Source: Xanthoparmelia taractica
Lineage: Eukaryota; Ascomycota; Lecanoromycetes; Lecanorales; Parmeliaceae
Length of the DNA stretch: 64,000 nucleotides
Reading direction: 5' to 3'
Assembly (NCBI GenBank): GCA_033085395.1
Contig: JANQBS010000005.1
Span: forward strand, 186,001-250,000
The position numbers and the translations under genes are program-made. The notes beneath the pieces are model-generated. The model made no database searches, was not told the DNA's origin, and saw only the letters and a program-made list of their open reading frames with translations. This document shows positions 21,110-34,253 of the stretch, in pieces (position 1 is the stretch's first letter; the number at the start of each line of letters is the position of its first letter).

Positions 21110-24100
21110 TCAGCACGATGCATCCGAGTGTGATGGAAAAGCACGCTCACCTTCTTCTACACGCGCGACCTGTTCTTCCACAGCAGGTCTCTCCGATGCC
21201 TCCGAAAGCCCTTGCTCGTGACTTGTTGAATGGCCCTCGTCCGCAAGAGGCTCGCTTGGTTGTTCAGATGCGGACGGCGCATTCTCTGCCCTATCGCTCT
21301 TGCTCGCTGCCATCTCTTGTTGCTTCTCCCATGCTTCTCGTCTGTTCTTGTCATCCTTTGCCTTTCGCTGCCTCTCAGCTTCCTCCACGCCACCGCTCTT
21401 CTTGAGTTTTCCCTCTTCTACAAAGCTTCCAAGCTCCTTCGTGAATTCACCCTCTCGCCTTGTCTCAAGCTCCTTTTGCCTAGCCTTCTCCGCACGCTCA
21501 ATTGCTTCAAGCCTCGTCTCGTGATTCGGCCGTAAAGCTCTGACTTCTCCCAGAACTCCGTCTTTAGCTTTCATGGGATCCATGACTTGGTCTGACGAAA
21601 TTGCTGCCAATCCTTTAGAAGTGCTTCGCAAAGATGCCGCATTGCCTTGGCCGGATTGCAAATTCTGCTGTTTGGTGGCCTGCTCGACTAGAGCAAATGT
21701 CTGCGTGGCCTTGTCCAGATCATCCTCCAAGTCCGTAGCGAGTTCTTCTTGCATCGTCAGAAGATCTCTGTCGTTGCATACAAGCTCAAGTTCCTTTTCC
21801 CAGATCTTGGTCCAGATAGGCTTCTCTCGTCTGAGGAATTCTTGCATCTTCTTCAGGTCCGCAGTGGCTGTGCTAATACTCTTGCTGACGGTCTCCAGTT
21901 GACGTGGGAGTGGTCGAACACCACGCATGACTACATCCTTACGAAGGTCTTCCACAATATCCTGGAGGTCGTCGACACGATTGACGATGTTCTCCGACTC
22001 TTCTCCCAAGCTCTTTTTGCCAGAGTTGACGTATGCTCGGCCTGTAGAAGCATCTAAGCCTGGAAGTACTCCATCAATGGCCATTGTCTTGATTGATGAT
22101 GCACTAGATTGCACCGTGGCCATAGAACTATTCATATCCGATACAAGGGATGAGAACGTCTGGCGAACCACTGCGAGATCCTGCCGTAGATCTTGAATGG
22201 CGGCGATCTGATTACCTGGTGCTTTGGGGGTTTTTGGAGGCGTTGAGGGCTGCACACCGTTAATTTTTGGCTTCTCAACCGACCTAACTGGAGTTGAAGT
22301 CGTCTTGGGGGTAACAAAAAGGCGCGCCATCTCTCTAGTGGTATCTTGTTGACGCTCAGAAACGCGTTGTAAGGCGTTTTGCTGGCTGTCAACCGTATTC
22401 CGAACGCCCTCAACCATTTTTCGCAAGCCTCCGAGGCCTTCATCGATATGTCGTTTTACCTCATCTAGTACTTCCACGTTCAACACCAAGACTGATCTGT
22501 CCTTCACGTCCCGGAGGTCTTCTAACTCATGCCGTACGCCGGACACAGGGTCTTGTATGTAGATTTCGGGCAGGTCATTCCCATTACTGTGGGTGTTCCA
22601 AGCAAATTTCTCAATAAATGCGAGTTGTAACCTTGCCATAGACAAGTCACTCGAGCCCTCTGAGAGAAGGAATTTTTTGATTTGTGACTTGTACTGCAGG
22701 AATAGGGTCAGTTCTTTGCCCGGTTGTGGGGACTGCTCTGGCATAAAGTCTTGACTCGTCTGATCGCGATCGACAGGCTGAGAATAGCTGCTCTTTCCAT
22801 CGGCCGTAGTCCGTGGAAGGCGCTTGGGGGGCTCTGCGTCGCCTGCGTCAGTCGTATTGTAGGCCGGCAACCCATTGGGTGGGCTTGTTAAAGTCGCACG
22901 CATCTTGGGTTGATCAACGTCAGGGCTTTTCCTAGGCGGTCCGGTTGTGCCGTCATCTGCTTTGAAGCTCAGGCCATCATTACTTTGCAGATCGCCGTGC
23001 AGACGTGCCTCTTGGGCATCGAGGCTGTGGCTGCTTTCTTCAGATATACGATTCGCGAATGTATTATTCCTGACCGGTGAGGGCTCCTTAACAGACTTCT
23101 GCCGCGTTAGAATGCCTGAACCCCGAACTCGTACAGCGTTCATTGACTCTCTAACATCTCTGCCCCGGTTAGGAACCGGAGAGTTCTGCGCTGGAGGTAG
23201 CATAGGAACGCCATTTGGGGAAGCTCCAAGGTGCCTTGAAATCTGATAGGCCGAATATCGTCTGGATGCTCTTCTTTCTAGGTCACCTCCTCTCTGTAGT
23301 GCGGCTAAGGCATCCTGTTGCTTTGGAGGAGGCGGAGGAGGCGGTTGCATGTTTGGTAAAGTCTCCCTCTGGAATTGAGATGCTGGTCGCTGTGTTATCG
23401 TGGCTTGAGGACTAGGTAGGGTCTCTCCATCGGAAGGCGGTGACAAGACAGACGTGGATTGGGACGCGGTGCTTGAGAGAGAAGGGTCCGAAACAGTTGT
23501 GGGCATGCGCCTTTGGCTCTCACGGTTTACATTCCGACTCAGATTATCTCCCGGACCGCCACCGCTATTTTGACGGGAGGACTGTACAGAGGAAAAGCGA
23601 GGGGGGCCACTCTGGTCGTCTCCGTTGAGTGTTTCTCCGCTTAACATATGTCCAACTAAAGTACTTCCGCTACCGACGCGCGGCTCTGAGCTTTGCCCAC
23701 CTGACCTCCGGCCGGGAACCTCCTCCAGCATTTGGGTCAAGCCTGTATTGAGACTATTAGCGCTACCGGTCGAGCCAAGGCTGCTACCAGCTCCACTCGG
23801 TCCACCCTCTCTGCCATTCTTTGATCTCAACCTCTGCTGCTTCTTCTTCAACCCATGTAGAAGACCTATAATGATGTCGCGTATTTGGGGTAAAAACAGG
23901 TCGAGGCTCGCCCCGGTGGCTTCTTGGCTCAGAGTCTCTTCGAGAATTGTTCGTAGAAGCTCTGGCACCGGTCCAAGATCGGCGGTATCAACGCCGATGC
24001 TATTGAAAGCTCGGCAGGCAATGTTGAATTCATATCCAAGGCGGACGTACACATCTGAGACATCGCCCTCTGTTGCATTCTGCCGTGACCACTGCGTAAG

Positions 24101-24438
24101 TGTTTCCAGCAGCTGTTTTGTGGCTATGAGTAGGTGGGTAACACTTTTTTCTATCTGGGAAAGCTGTTGGCCTGGCTGAGGACAGGATGCAATGTTAGCC
24201 ATGTGTAGATATTCCAAGGCCGTCATTATTGTCCAACACTGAAAGGGAAGTCAATTCCACATACGTTGGTTTTCCTATAGGTCGATGATCTTGAGGATCC
24301 GGAAGATGTTCGTGCACCAGATTGTATTTGAGAGTTCGGCTCGGGTGCTGCTGCCGTTGGAGGTTGGTTGGACGAATCCACAGCCGGCCTTTTCTTGTCT
24401 GAGCGTTGGGAACTAGAAAGGGTTTGCATGGCTCTCAT
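21110..24438 (-). CDS. BUD6: Bud6/Aip3 actin-interacting polarity factor
   Basis: Two exons, 24438-24265 and 24175-21110, give 1079 residues. The N-terminal conserved block reads LSQIEKSVTHLLIATKQLLETLTQWS. A long disordered stretch includes a polyproline run (QPPPPPPPKQ). The AIP3 core begins around residue 545 with ELTLFLQYKSQIKKFLLS and continues with LDEVKRHIDEGLGGLRKMVEG and long coiled-coil segments. The family nucleates and stabilises actin together with formins and is part of the polarisome at growing tips. The splice is phase 0 (RKTN to PGQQLSQIEK) with a CTAAC branch site. A nearer 'tttcag' would make an implausible 26-nt intron. The extreme C-terminus (after EEG) has a good GTGAGC donor, so the last residues are uncertain. 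It diverges from PBP1. Confidence 0.92.
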
Positions 24439-25210
24439 GGCCTGCTGACACGGGCTGTCGCAGAAATGTAGGCAATGATTGCAAGTGAGGATGCTTCATG
24501 GGGGAGAAAAGATGATTGGACCGGCCATGTATGCTGTACTGCCTTGCTACAGGAAGCCAGGTCCAAGTTCGTTTAGAAACAGCCTTCGAGCGTAAAGAGT
24601 AGGAAACCGCTTTCGGACGGGCTGAACTAGCGCCGTATTGGAAAGGCTTGGCGTTTCTCCAGTCTGCACTAATGAGGTAAAAAGCTCCGTTTTGCTCGCA
24701 ATCACCCTTCAATCTTCATACATGATCACCAATAAAATCCTCTCTGTATTGCAAGTCGCTTTCCCATCTTTTCTATAAGATCATTGTAGGAATAGGACAT
24801 TCACAAAGCCATCAGCCTATCATCCACCTTTTGACCTACTGAATACTCAATATTCTACTCACACCCCAAGATTCACCAGGCCACCACCCTCTTGAACCGC
24901 TAGCCTGACCTAAGGTAAGCTCCAGCGGAAAGGCGGCCACCGCGGCTCTTCCGCCCAGAAGTCCCTGGACGAATTAACTTGTGCCCCGAAACCGAATTCC
25001 ACCACCCTTCAACATCCACTCCCTACCTTTGTCTGACTCTCTGTTCAATTGGCCCCAGCGGTCCTTCTCAACTTCCTACACATCTTACATTTTCCCAGAC
25101 ATTGTCTTGATAGAAACTTGAAATATAGGACAGGTACACCTCAGCGGTCTCTCGCTCCCGGTCGGGGGGTTGACCGTCCGGGCACCAACCCTGGCCCAGG
25201 TATTCTGACA
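24439..25210. promoter_or_regulatory. Divergent promoter BUD6 / PBP1
   Basis: This 772-base gap lies between outward-facing starts. It includes the palindromic 'cctaaggta' (24909-24917) and pyrimidine-rich tracts before the PBP1 ATG. Confidence 0.5.
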
Positions 25211-28200
25211 ATGGCCGCCGCAATGGTGAATGGCGGGCCAAGCGCAGAGGGAAATCCTAGTGGGATGACAATGGCCGGCACCGGGAAGCAGCAGCCTAAG
25301 CCTGCTACAGGTGCTAGCAGCAAGTCTAGCGATGGCAATCGAAAGCAGGCTGGGAATCTCCATGATGGGGTCCCGAAGTAAGTGGCCTATCTCTACACCA
25401 CCCCAGCTACAATTTCATGATGCGAAGACTATTTCTCACCGTTGGGGCTCATTCTGCTTTGTACTTGTCGTCGCTTACCCATTCCCTCCGACCTGTCATG
25501 CCCTTCCTTTTCCAGCTATCGAATCATCACAAATCCCCTTCTCCCCTCTCGGCTTACCACTCACTCGAGAGCTTAATTCAAACATGAGGTATACCTGGGC
25601 TCACGTTTGACATACAGACGCAACGTTCCACAGAAGGCTTGGACATCCGGCATGAATCCCATCACTCAACGATCAACTACTTCTGGTCAACAGAATGGTG
25701 TTGGATCTCAGGGGAAAAATAATGCTCATAAAGCTGCAACGAGCCAGGAGGCGAACATGGAAAAGCTCGCAACCGAGCGACTGGTGTATCTGATGGTAAA
25801 CTTCATGGTGAGTGAGCGAGAGGAGGCCTGACCATTTCGATCTCTAGCTCATTACCTAATCATAGGGGCTTACTGCTACCGTGACATTGAAGAATGGTGA
25901 AATGTTCTCGGGGATCTTCTTTGGGGCATCCATGGAAAACAGCGAGTCCACTTATTTACTTAAGATGGTGCAGCAGATCAAAACAGCTGAGAAGAGCGAG
26001 GTCAATGGCGCCCAGGATGACGTGGGAGCCTTCGTCGGTGCTGGGGAAGACCACACAATGTTATTCGACGTCCAGGATGTTATAGATCTTGCTGTTGAAG
26101 GCGTCGGGCTAGGTGCCCAAGTTCAACATCAGAATGGTAAAAATCTTTTTGCAAGGGCAAGATCATCACACTAAGTCAATGTCTTATAGGTTCCTCAACG
26201 GGCTTTCGCACAGACACTGACATTTCGGGCAACCTCGCTCACCGTGAACGGCAACTGCAGCGCTGGACTTCTAACGCGGATACTGATGTTGATCTCTCTC
26301 TTGAGAGTTCAGAGTCGGGAGGGGCATGGGATCAATTCAAAGCGAACGAACAGCTCTTTGGCCTCAAGAGTGATTACGATGAAAATATATACACAACGAA
26401 AATTGACCGATCGAATCCCTCCTATCGCGAGCGTGAAGCAGCAGCGATACGCCTTGCGCAGGATATCGAAGGAACATCAACTAGTAATTCCCATGTTCGG
26501 GAGGAACGCGGGATCATCGACGAAGACGCTGGGCTTGACGAAGAGGAGAAGTAAGCAACACGTAGTTTGCAGCAAACGAGGCTAAATATAAACAGGTACA
26601 GCGGCGTCCGTCGTCAAGTGGCAGACTACCCACCTCTTCAATCGAGCCAGCCGAATAAGTACATGCCACCAGCTCGCAGGCCACCGAGCGGGAAACCAAC
26701 CGTGGCAGGTGCACCGGTAGATCCTGCTATCATCTCCTCTCAGATTGCTAGATCAGATGCTAGTCCCCAAGGACAAAAAAGCACAGCAGTAAAACCAGCG
26801 GAAAATAGCACAGCAGTAACAGCTTCTGGTGATGCCAAGTCCCAAGATGTCAAGAAAGAGGCCGTCAAAGATACATCTACAGGAAAGGCAGTTGTCGCCA
26901 GTACACCACGTCCAGCTGATATCTCAAAAGCATCGACTCCCAACGCCACCGCTAATGTGGAGACCGAGGTACTTGACTCGTTTCGAAATTTCGCTATGTT
27001 CGAGAAGAACAGACTTGCAGATGACCGCCGCAAACGCGTGAGTCATGACAAAGCTATCAAGCTGAACGACCTGAAGAAGTTCTCGACGAACTTCAAGCTT
27101 CATACGCCCGTACCTAAGGACTTAGTCCCCATCCTCGCAAAAGACACCGCAAAACAGCATGAGATCGTGGAGAAGGCCCAGCGTGAAGCCGAACAAAAAG
27201 CGGCCACGCCTCCAAAGACGTCAGCTACTTCTGCAGATCAGCCGCCAACGAAATTTCCCGTCGAGTCAAAGCAGGATGGAACACGGGCTCCACCAAATAC
27301 CGCCGAGCGACAGGAGTATGCAAATGCTCGCCAAGGAATGCCTCCTCGAGGCCCGCAAGCGGGCATGGCACCCCGCGATAAGCAAGCGCAATTCACGAAT
27401 CTGTTTCCCGCTGCACAAAATGGTCAGGGTCTTCTCAGCCATCGCTTGGCTGACAATCATGGCCGACACAAAGCTGGCATGCCTGCTACCATTCCGAACC
27501 CACTTCCTATTCACAGCGCCCAGAAACCCTCAAAACCTATGGTCAACGCTGCTCAACTGCCTAACTCACAAACATCAAGCACTGTACGAACCCCGACTTC
27601 TGCTGCTTCGGCCAAATTCAACGCGTTCAAGCCTAACCCAGCGGCTAACACGTTCAAGCCGACTGGACAGCCCAGCACTGCTTCCAGTCCAAGATCAAGT
27701 GCCAATGCCAGACCTGCGTCCCGGGCTCCAAGTCCAAGTGATTTCTTTGGTACCAAGAAACCTATTACGTCTGGAGAGAGGCCCTCCATTCTGGAGAACT
27801 TCAATCCCCTGAAGCGTCTTAAGGAGAAAGCGCAAAAAGAGGGGAAGACAAAGGACTACGCTGCAAATGGTGGCATTATCTACGCTCATGCGACCCCAGT
27901 CACCTGGACACAAGTGAAGAGTGAGGAGAATTTCAAGTCATACAAAGACATGTATGAAGATCCACCGCCAGCGTCGCGTGGTGTTTCTCCCCAACATTCA
28001 ACGGCCTCTCCGGTCAATCCAGCTCTTTTGCATCAATTACCTCCTCATTTGCAGCACGCTCCGCCAGGGGTCCCTCATTTGCAAGCTCCGCAACAGATAC
28101 CGTACCCTGTCCCGCCGCAGCCGCATCATTTTCCTGGCGTACCCCATCATTACGATGAGCACCGCATGCATCCATCTCCGTCACAGTCCTCAGCGTACTC

Positions 28201-28872
28201 AACTTCTCGGGTACAAGGTCCCTATCTAGCCTACCCACCGCCGATGGGCCAGCTGCCATATGGGTATAGTCAGCCAGCACCGCCCCACATCATGGGCCCT
28301 GGTCCTCCTCAGCCACAAGGGTTTAGACCGGTCCACGGCGGGCCACCATACGGACAGTCCCCAGGGCAACAATTTTCAGCCCCAATGATGGTCCATAATT
28401 CTTCTCAGGGAAGTTTCATGGGTCCACATGGTATGCCCGCGCCCCAAATACCAATGTTTGCTCCTGGACAAGTTGCTCCCTATGGTGGGCAGTCGCAACC
28501 TCCAAGCGGATTTCCCAGTCCTGGAAGAGCAACGCCTATGATGCATCAAGGCTCTTATCAAGGGCAGCCCTCCATGTACGTGGGTAATCAGCAGTATGGT
28601 ACACCTATTTACGCACAACAACCACCTCAACACGGTAAGGTCCCTGAAGCGGAGACTCGGCTCACTGCTAACGCGACATAGGTACGCCTATGCGAGGCTA
28701 TGCATCTCCGCAGCCGCATTACAGCCAAAGCCCGCAGCAGCAAGCACATTTCCCTCCCCAGGTCAGTCGCGTACCTAGCAATAGCTATTCGCACCACCAA
28801 TATCAGCAAATGCCCACGCAGCACAATCCTCCTCCTGGAGTTGCCATGGACGGAGGAGAGGTTATGAAATGA
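25211..28872 (+). CDS. PBP1: Ataxin-2 / Pbp1 homologue, RNA-binding stress-granule protein
   Basis: Six exons, 25211-25377, 25618-25807, 25866-26136, 26190-26550, 26596-28634 and 28682-28872, give 1072 residues with every phase matching. An Lsm-type ataxin-2 domain (about residues 108-215) contains LVYLMVNFMGLTATVTLKNG and FSGIFFGAS. The LsmAD domain follows from about residue 256: WDQFKANEQLFGLKSDYDEN and PSYREREAAAIRLAQDIEG. The rest is disordered and rich in Pro, Gln, Ser and His, ending in a PQPHYSQSPQQQ-type low-complexity tail, as in the family. Pbp1 binds poly(A)-binding protein, promotes polyadenylation and stress-granule assembly, and tunes TORC1 in yeast. Start chosen at MAAAMVNGG; upstream frame is also open but not conserved-looking. 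Confidence 0.95.
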
Positions 28873-30118
28873 AAAAGAGGGGCGATCGCGGGAATGCCTG
28901 TTGTGACAACAGGCTTCTGCACGGCTCTTCGCTGCACACTATCATTGACGGGCAAGGGAGGTAAAGTCCAAGACTGAGGTGGGAGGCAGCCCGATGCTGT
29001 CTGAAGTAGTTATTGTTTTACCTGTTGCACGATTTAGCGGCATCATCATACCCACGGCATGAGCGAAGGGCGTTCCGGCCAGCCCAGACTAGGCTTCCGG
29101 CATGGAGGAACGACGGTATCCATGGACCAGGGCACAAAAGCGAGGGCGAGGACGGACATGAAAAGGAGCGGAACAGCGGAATAGCAGAATTGCAGGCTAG
29201 AGCATGACAAAAGTGGCGTGGGGTTTGGGGAGACAATGGGTGAAGGAAAGGTTGAGGTGGCTAAGGTAGAGTTGAAGTGGGGTGGTTCAAAGGTGTAGCT
29301 TAGGTAGGCCGAAAGGTATGCATTGCTAGGTAGTTGCAATGGTTCGACCAAGAGCTTAGGGGGCTGTGAGTATCAATCAATCAATCAATCAAGATATCCC
29401 ATCGAGAAAGACCTTTTTCCGTGAGACTATTAGTAATCCGGTAAGTACATTAGCCGTGACCTTTGGAGGCTTTATCAACAGCCTTTAGTAACGGGGGTTA
29501 GGCGGCTTTAAGGGTTAAGGGAGTGCCACCGGGACCCTGAATGTCCGGCATGCGACAGCGGTACGGACTTTACTTTTAATACCTTATACTTATACGTATA
29601 CTTGTCATTATTATTAAGGTATTATTATTATTATTATTATTATTATCATCATTTTACACTTTAACGGTAAAGTAAGCTTGCGGTCTCGCCACAATCCGAG
29701 TAAGCATTAAGCACATGTTATTTGAATATTATTATGCAAATCTTATGCACGTACGTGAATGAATAAGCACCAAACTTCGCTCTCCCGAGGTCATACTTAT
29801 GAAAATTCCTAACGGAAAGCGGGATGACTGTTTACATTATTCCCCACAATGTGTATTTAAATCCTTCATCGTCGCTGTTTTACTTCTATATATTTTCTCT
29901 CTACATCCTTTTTTAATACCGGTACCTTTAATCATTCAATCCGTATCAGTAATTCGAATTGTATAGCACCAGCCTTCTCTTCTCTCTGGATACGCAAGGT
30001 CATTATTCCACCATCAGTCCACTTCAAGACCCCCTTACCACTACACCCTTTCATTCCCACCCACTTTTGCAGCTCGACGCCAATTCGTCTATTATAAGTC
30101 TACCATAGCTCGACAGTC
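28873..30118. other. Intergenic region with ATT microsatellite
   Basis: No gene. A TCAA repeat lies near 29370-29392, and an ATT/TTA microsatellite at about 29608-29646 within an AT-rich stretch. The last 250 bases are pyrimidine-rich and probably the MFS gene promoter and leader. Confidence 0.55.
29608..29646. repeat. ATT trinucleotide microsatellite
   Basis: A short 'attattatt' run, an 'aaggt' interruption, then about nine more ATT units before 'atcatc'. Confidence 0.9.
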
Positions 30119-32351
30119 ATGGATATTGTCGACCGAGACCTGGAGAGGGCGGAGCGCGATGCCAGTCCAGAACGGTTTCCAGACAGCTTTCCTTTTGATG
30201 CACCGAAAAGTTCAAAACAGGTACATGCTCCACAAGATGGTGCCGCCAAAGTTGAGAGACGAGATACGACAACGTCCTTGGGCTCGACAGCTTCTTCTTC
30301 ATCCGCTTCAATCGTTCGAGAACCGATTGGCATGTCGAGAATCAATACTCAGCGCGACCTTGACAGACATCCAACCGAGCTCGATCGGATAGAGACGCAC
30401 AGGACGCAGCACGGTAGCACTGTAGGAAGGACTATTACCTCTCGTAAATCCAAGAAACCTCTGCCAAATTTCGGTGGAGGCAAGGTACGTACATTTTCGG
30501 TGACGATCTGCCTCCATGGTATCGCAGCTCCCTTCTTGGCCTCGAATAATGAATTGCTGACTTGGAAATCTGCTCAGGAGTACCCACCAAATTTGCCAGC
30601 ACAGGAAGAATATGTTGTCGAATTTGATGGGCCAGATGACCCGATGCATCCGCAGAATTGGAGGCTGCGCAAGAAGTGAGTTCTGTGCAGGAGATAGACC
30701 GTTGACGAGTCGGTTACTCATAATCCGTCCAGAATATTTCTTGCAGTAATATTAGGCTATACCACTGTAAGCACCCTTGCCAGTCCAATCTTCATTCTTC
30801 GTATCCTTTCTCAGTTTGAAAGAATAAGACACTTATGCCTGCTTTCCAAACATGTCATCGGACTCAACAGCCCGTCTCAAAAGAGAAAAAGGCTGACTTC
30901 GATTATCGTAGTTGACATCCGCGTTTGCCAGCAGTATATTCTCCGCAGCCACGGGAGCCGTTGCTCGGCAATTTCACGTGTCAACAGAGGTGGGAGTACT
31001 TGGAGTATCTCTCTATGTTCTAGGATTCGCTTTCGGACCAATCTTGTGGGCCCCTTTGTCGGAGCTGAGAGGGAGAAAACTCCCATTGATCCTCGCCATG
31101 TTCGGTTTCTCCATATTCTCGATCGGGAGTGCAGTAGGAAAAGATCTGCAAACGGTTCTGATCTGTCGGTTCTTCGGTGGTGCCTTCGGGTCCTGTCCCC
31201 TCGCCGTCGTGGCTGCAATTTTCTCTGACATGTTCGACAATCGTACCCGTGGTCTCGCAGTCACGGTCTTCTCTATGACCGTGTTTACGGGGCCTCTCCT
31301 TGCACCTTTCATCGGTGGCTTTACTGTGATCAACCAAAATCTCGGGTGGCGTTGGACCGAATATTTTGTTGCCATGATGGGCTTCCTAGCCCTCGGCCTC
31401 AATGTATTGTTCCTTGAAGAATCCTATCCACCGGTTGTACTGGTCCAAAAAGCCAGCGAGTTACGTCGCCGTACCCTGAATTGGGGAATCCATGCCAAGC
31501 AAGAAGAGATCGAAGTCGACTTTGGAGAGCTCGTGACCAAGAACTTCAGTCGACCACTGCGGCTCCTTTTTACGGAGCCCATCGTCTTACTCCTCAGTGT
31601 CTACATGGCCTTCATCTACGGCCTGCTGTATTTGTTTCTCACCGCCTATCCGATCGTCTTCCAGCGAATTCACCGCATGAATCCAGGCGTTGGCGGATTG
31701 CCTTATTTCGGTATGGTTTTTGGCATGATACTCGCCGGTCTATTCATTGTCTTCACTCAGAAATCCTACGCGAGAAAGTTGGCCGCGAATAACAATGTCA
31801 CAATCCCAGAATGGCGTCTCCCACCAGCAATAGCTGGAGGCGTTTCGTTCACCTTGGGTGTTTTCTGGTTCGGCTGGTCCGGCTACAGAGCGGATATCCA
31901 CTGGATCGCACCCACACTATCCGGCCTTCTCACTGGCTTCGGCTTACTCTCCATTTTCCTCCAATCACTTAACTATCTCGTGGACTCATATCTCATGTTG
32001 TAAGCCACTTGACCCTGCCCTACTCTTCCCATCTCAATCCCCCAACTAATCATGCCCTCTTGCAGCGCCGCCTCAGCTATAGCAGCAAACACCTTCCTGC
32101 GATCCCTCTTCGGCGCCGTGTTCCCCCTCTTCGCAACCTACATGTTTGACGCGCTCGGCGTCAACTGGGCCAGCACGCTTCTCGGTTGCGTCGCGCTGAT
32201 CCTCGTCCCTATCCCCGTCGTCTTTTGGAGGTACGGGGCGAAGATTAGGACGAGGAGTAAGTTTGCGCCGACGGCCAAGGCGCAGCCTATGCCTGTTGTT
32301 GCGGATGAAGAAGATGGCTTTGGTGGACCGACGGCCGGTGGTGAGAAGTGA
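30119..32351 (+). CDS. MFS multidrug/polyamine-type transporter (DHA1)
   Basis: Five exons, 30119-30484, 30578-30675, 30733-30766, 30912-31999 and 32066-32351, give 623 residues in phase. A hydrophilic N-terminus of about 165 residues ends with the family cue DDPMHPQNWRLRKK. Twelve predicted membrane segments follow. Motifs include GVSLYVLGFAFGPILWAPLSELRGRK (shown in two parts: the FGP.LWAPLSE signature and the motif-A-like RGRK), FGGAFGSCPLAVV, VFTGPLLAPFIGG, WRWTEYF and the last-exon SAIAANTFLRSLFGAVFPLF. These are typical of fungal DHA1 proton antiporters related to Tpo/Flu1/Qdr-type exporters. The substrate is not readable. The 34-nt third exon encodes IFLAVILGYTT. Confidence 0.92.
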
Positions 32352-32830
32352 GGGGGATTGGGGTTTGGGTGGCTTTCATGGGTCGGTATTAATGGGTTGA
32401 GGTCTTTGTATTTTGGTCTCTGTTTTGGTCTGTCTCTTTTGGATTGGGCTGTTGGAGTTCCGCGTGTCTATACCCACTTTTGAACACTTGTATAGCTGGT
32501 TATGAAATGTAATCAGACCGTTGAAAACCCGTACACTACGCTACCATTGCGAACTCTACGTAATAACTGGCACGAACAACCATCTAAACCCTACAGAACC
32601 TCATCTTCATCATTACCAGACTAGACCTCCCTCCCCAGCAATACCCGTTCCCTGATTAATTAAATGCATCACCCACCCAATCATACAGACCCATCCTCCT
32701 CCTCCTCCTCCTCCTCTTCACTCAAGCCATATCAGCCAAAGAAGTAAAACAAAACAAAGCAAAAAAAGCCCATGAAAAGCCCAACCGACCAACCTATCTT
32801 CCCCAACTCCGCCAATCCCATCCAATCCAA
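32352..32830. other. Convergent intergenic region with CCT microsatellite
   Basis: A CCT repeat lies at about 32693-32716, followed by A-rich sequence. It is the 3' region of both the MFS gene and the Cys-rich gene. Confidence 0.5.
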
Positions 32831-34253
32831 TCAAAATACCCTCGACCTCCTCCTCCCCCTCCTACAAATCACGCACACCGCGCTCCTGTTCCGCGCTGCT
32901 GCCGTTGCTGCGGACGGGACGATGGATGTGACCGGTGCCGGTGCTGGTAGCGGTAGCGATGGCAGTATGGGTGCGGAGGTGGAAGGCGAGGTGGAAGGGG
33001 AGGTGGAGATTGAGGTAGGGGGGAAGACGGGGGTGGAGATTGAGGTGGAGGTGGAGATTGAGGGTTGCAAACTGGCAATTTGTCCCCCGGCGGTTCGTGC
33101 GGCGGTGTTCTGCGGTTGTGATGGCTCTGATGGGGAAACAGAGGGAGAGGGAGTGGGAGTGGGAGAAATGAAGGTGGAGGTTTCATGATTGCCGGTTGCC
33201 TCGGGTATCCCTGACCCCGTACTCTGTGCTGCTGGCATGATGGCGGGGTCAGGTGCGAGGATTTCCGGACCCGTAGAGGCCGCAACGATGGGCGTGGGAG
33301 CCGAACCCGTCGCGTCGCCGTCGGAACAGGTACCGATTACGGCGTAGGAGGAGGTGATTGTTGCAGTCGTGGTTTCGGTGAAGGTGGTTGTGTATGTTGA
33401 AACGACGGTGGCGGCGGTGCTTGGTGCCGCGTTCGGGGTCCAAGAGAGGGCGTTTGGGATCCGAGGGTCTGATGAGAAGGTGAGGGGGGACGCGGATGTG
33501 GCTTCTTGGCTGGCGGCGAGGATAGGCGGGGTGCCAGGTCCTTCGTTGGCGGGGACGGTGCCCGCTGGGATGACCGAGTTGGTGGGTATGGCGGTCACAG
33601 GCGTGTTCGTCGTTGGGACCGTTGCGGTGGCTCGAAGCTGAGGCTGGAGTTGTTCGTTGGCGCAGTCGGCGATTGACGCGGGGAGAGTATAGTAGCAAGC
33701 ACAGTAGGCGTAGGCTTGCATTCTGGGGAGACGTTAGACATGGAAATAAGACCTCTTGGCCAGGAAATGAACTGACGTATCAACTTGGCAGTCTTGGTAG
33801 CCAAGGAGCGAATCGGAGCAAGACGTGTGATCATTCTTGTTGGCCATCAAGCAGTCGGTCAAGAGACTGGAATACTGGCCACAAGTATTGGCGGCAGAGT
33901 GTTGCATTTGGGCCGTCCTGACTGATCATCAGCACAAGAGCGAAGCTGGGACGGTTGATCAAAGTGCCCACATTTGGTCGGAACATGTGGGAAAGCCATT
34001 GGCAAGAGTCTGATTGCAAACACCGTCGATGATCTGGCTTATGTCAACATGAAGTGCGCAAATGGGCCTGTTGGAGAAAACGCACCGATGACTGGCTGAC
34101 ACCTGGCGCTGCTGGCTCACAGACACGGCGCGCGATGGTCTCGTCGGCTGCGACGTCTCCAGGCACAATTACAGTCCCTGCTGTTGGCTGGGACAACAGA
34201 AAGAATGCGCAGAGAGCATTGATGCAATTGATCTTTCTCATGGACCAAGGCAT
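32831..34253 (-). CDS. Secreted Cys-rich protein with Ser/Thr/Pro tail, unknown function
   Basis: My model has four exons, 34253-34086, 34033-33972, 33917-33777 and 33722-32831, giving 420 residues (416 from the second ATG at 34241). Signal peptide: MRKINCINALCAFFLLSQ. A compact Cys-rich domain spans exons 2-4: GVCNQTLANGFPTCSDQM, NTCGQYSSLLTDCLM, HTSCSDSLLGYQDCQVD and AYCACYYTLPASIADC. After it comes a long Ser/Thr/Pro-rich region with VVSTYTTTFTETTTATI, typical of wall-attached fungal proteins. Introns are about 52-55 nt with good branch sites, and joins keep the Cys frame. I cannot name the domain; a carbohydrate-binding or adhesive role is only a guess. The last 25 residues are basic and not GPI-like, so the true 3' end may be spliced differently. 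Confidence 0.72.

Noticed and set aside
129..24438. An AXL2-BUD6 polarity gene cluster
   Set aside because: The two genes are about 19 kb apart with unrelated genes between them; co-occurrence may be chance.
32772..33188. 138-codon plus-strand frame rich in Gly, Glu and Val
   Set aside because: Antisense of the Ser/Thr/Pro-rich tail of the Cys-rich gene; repeats of that tail create it.
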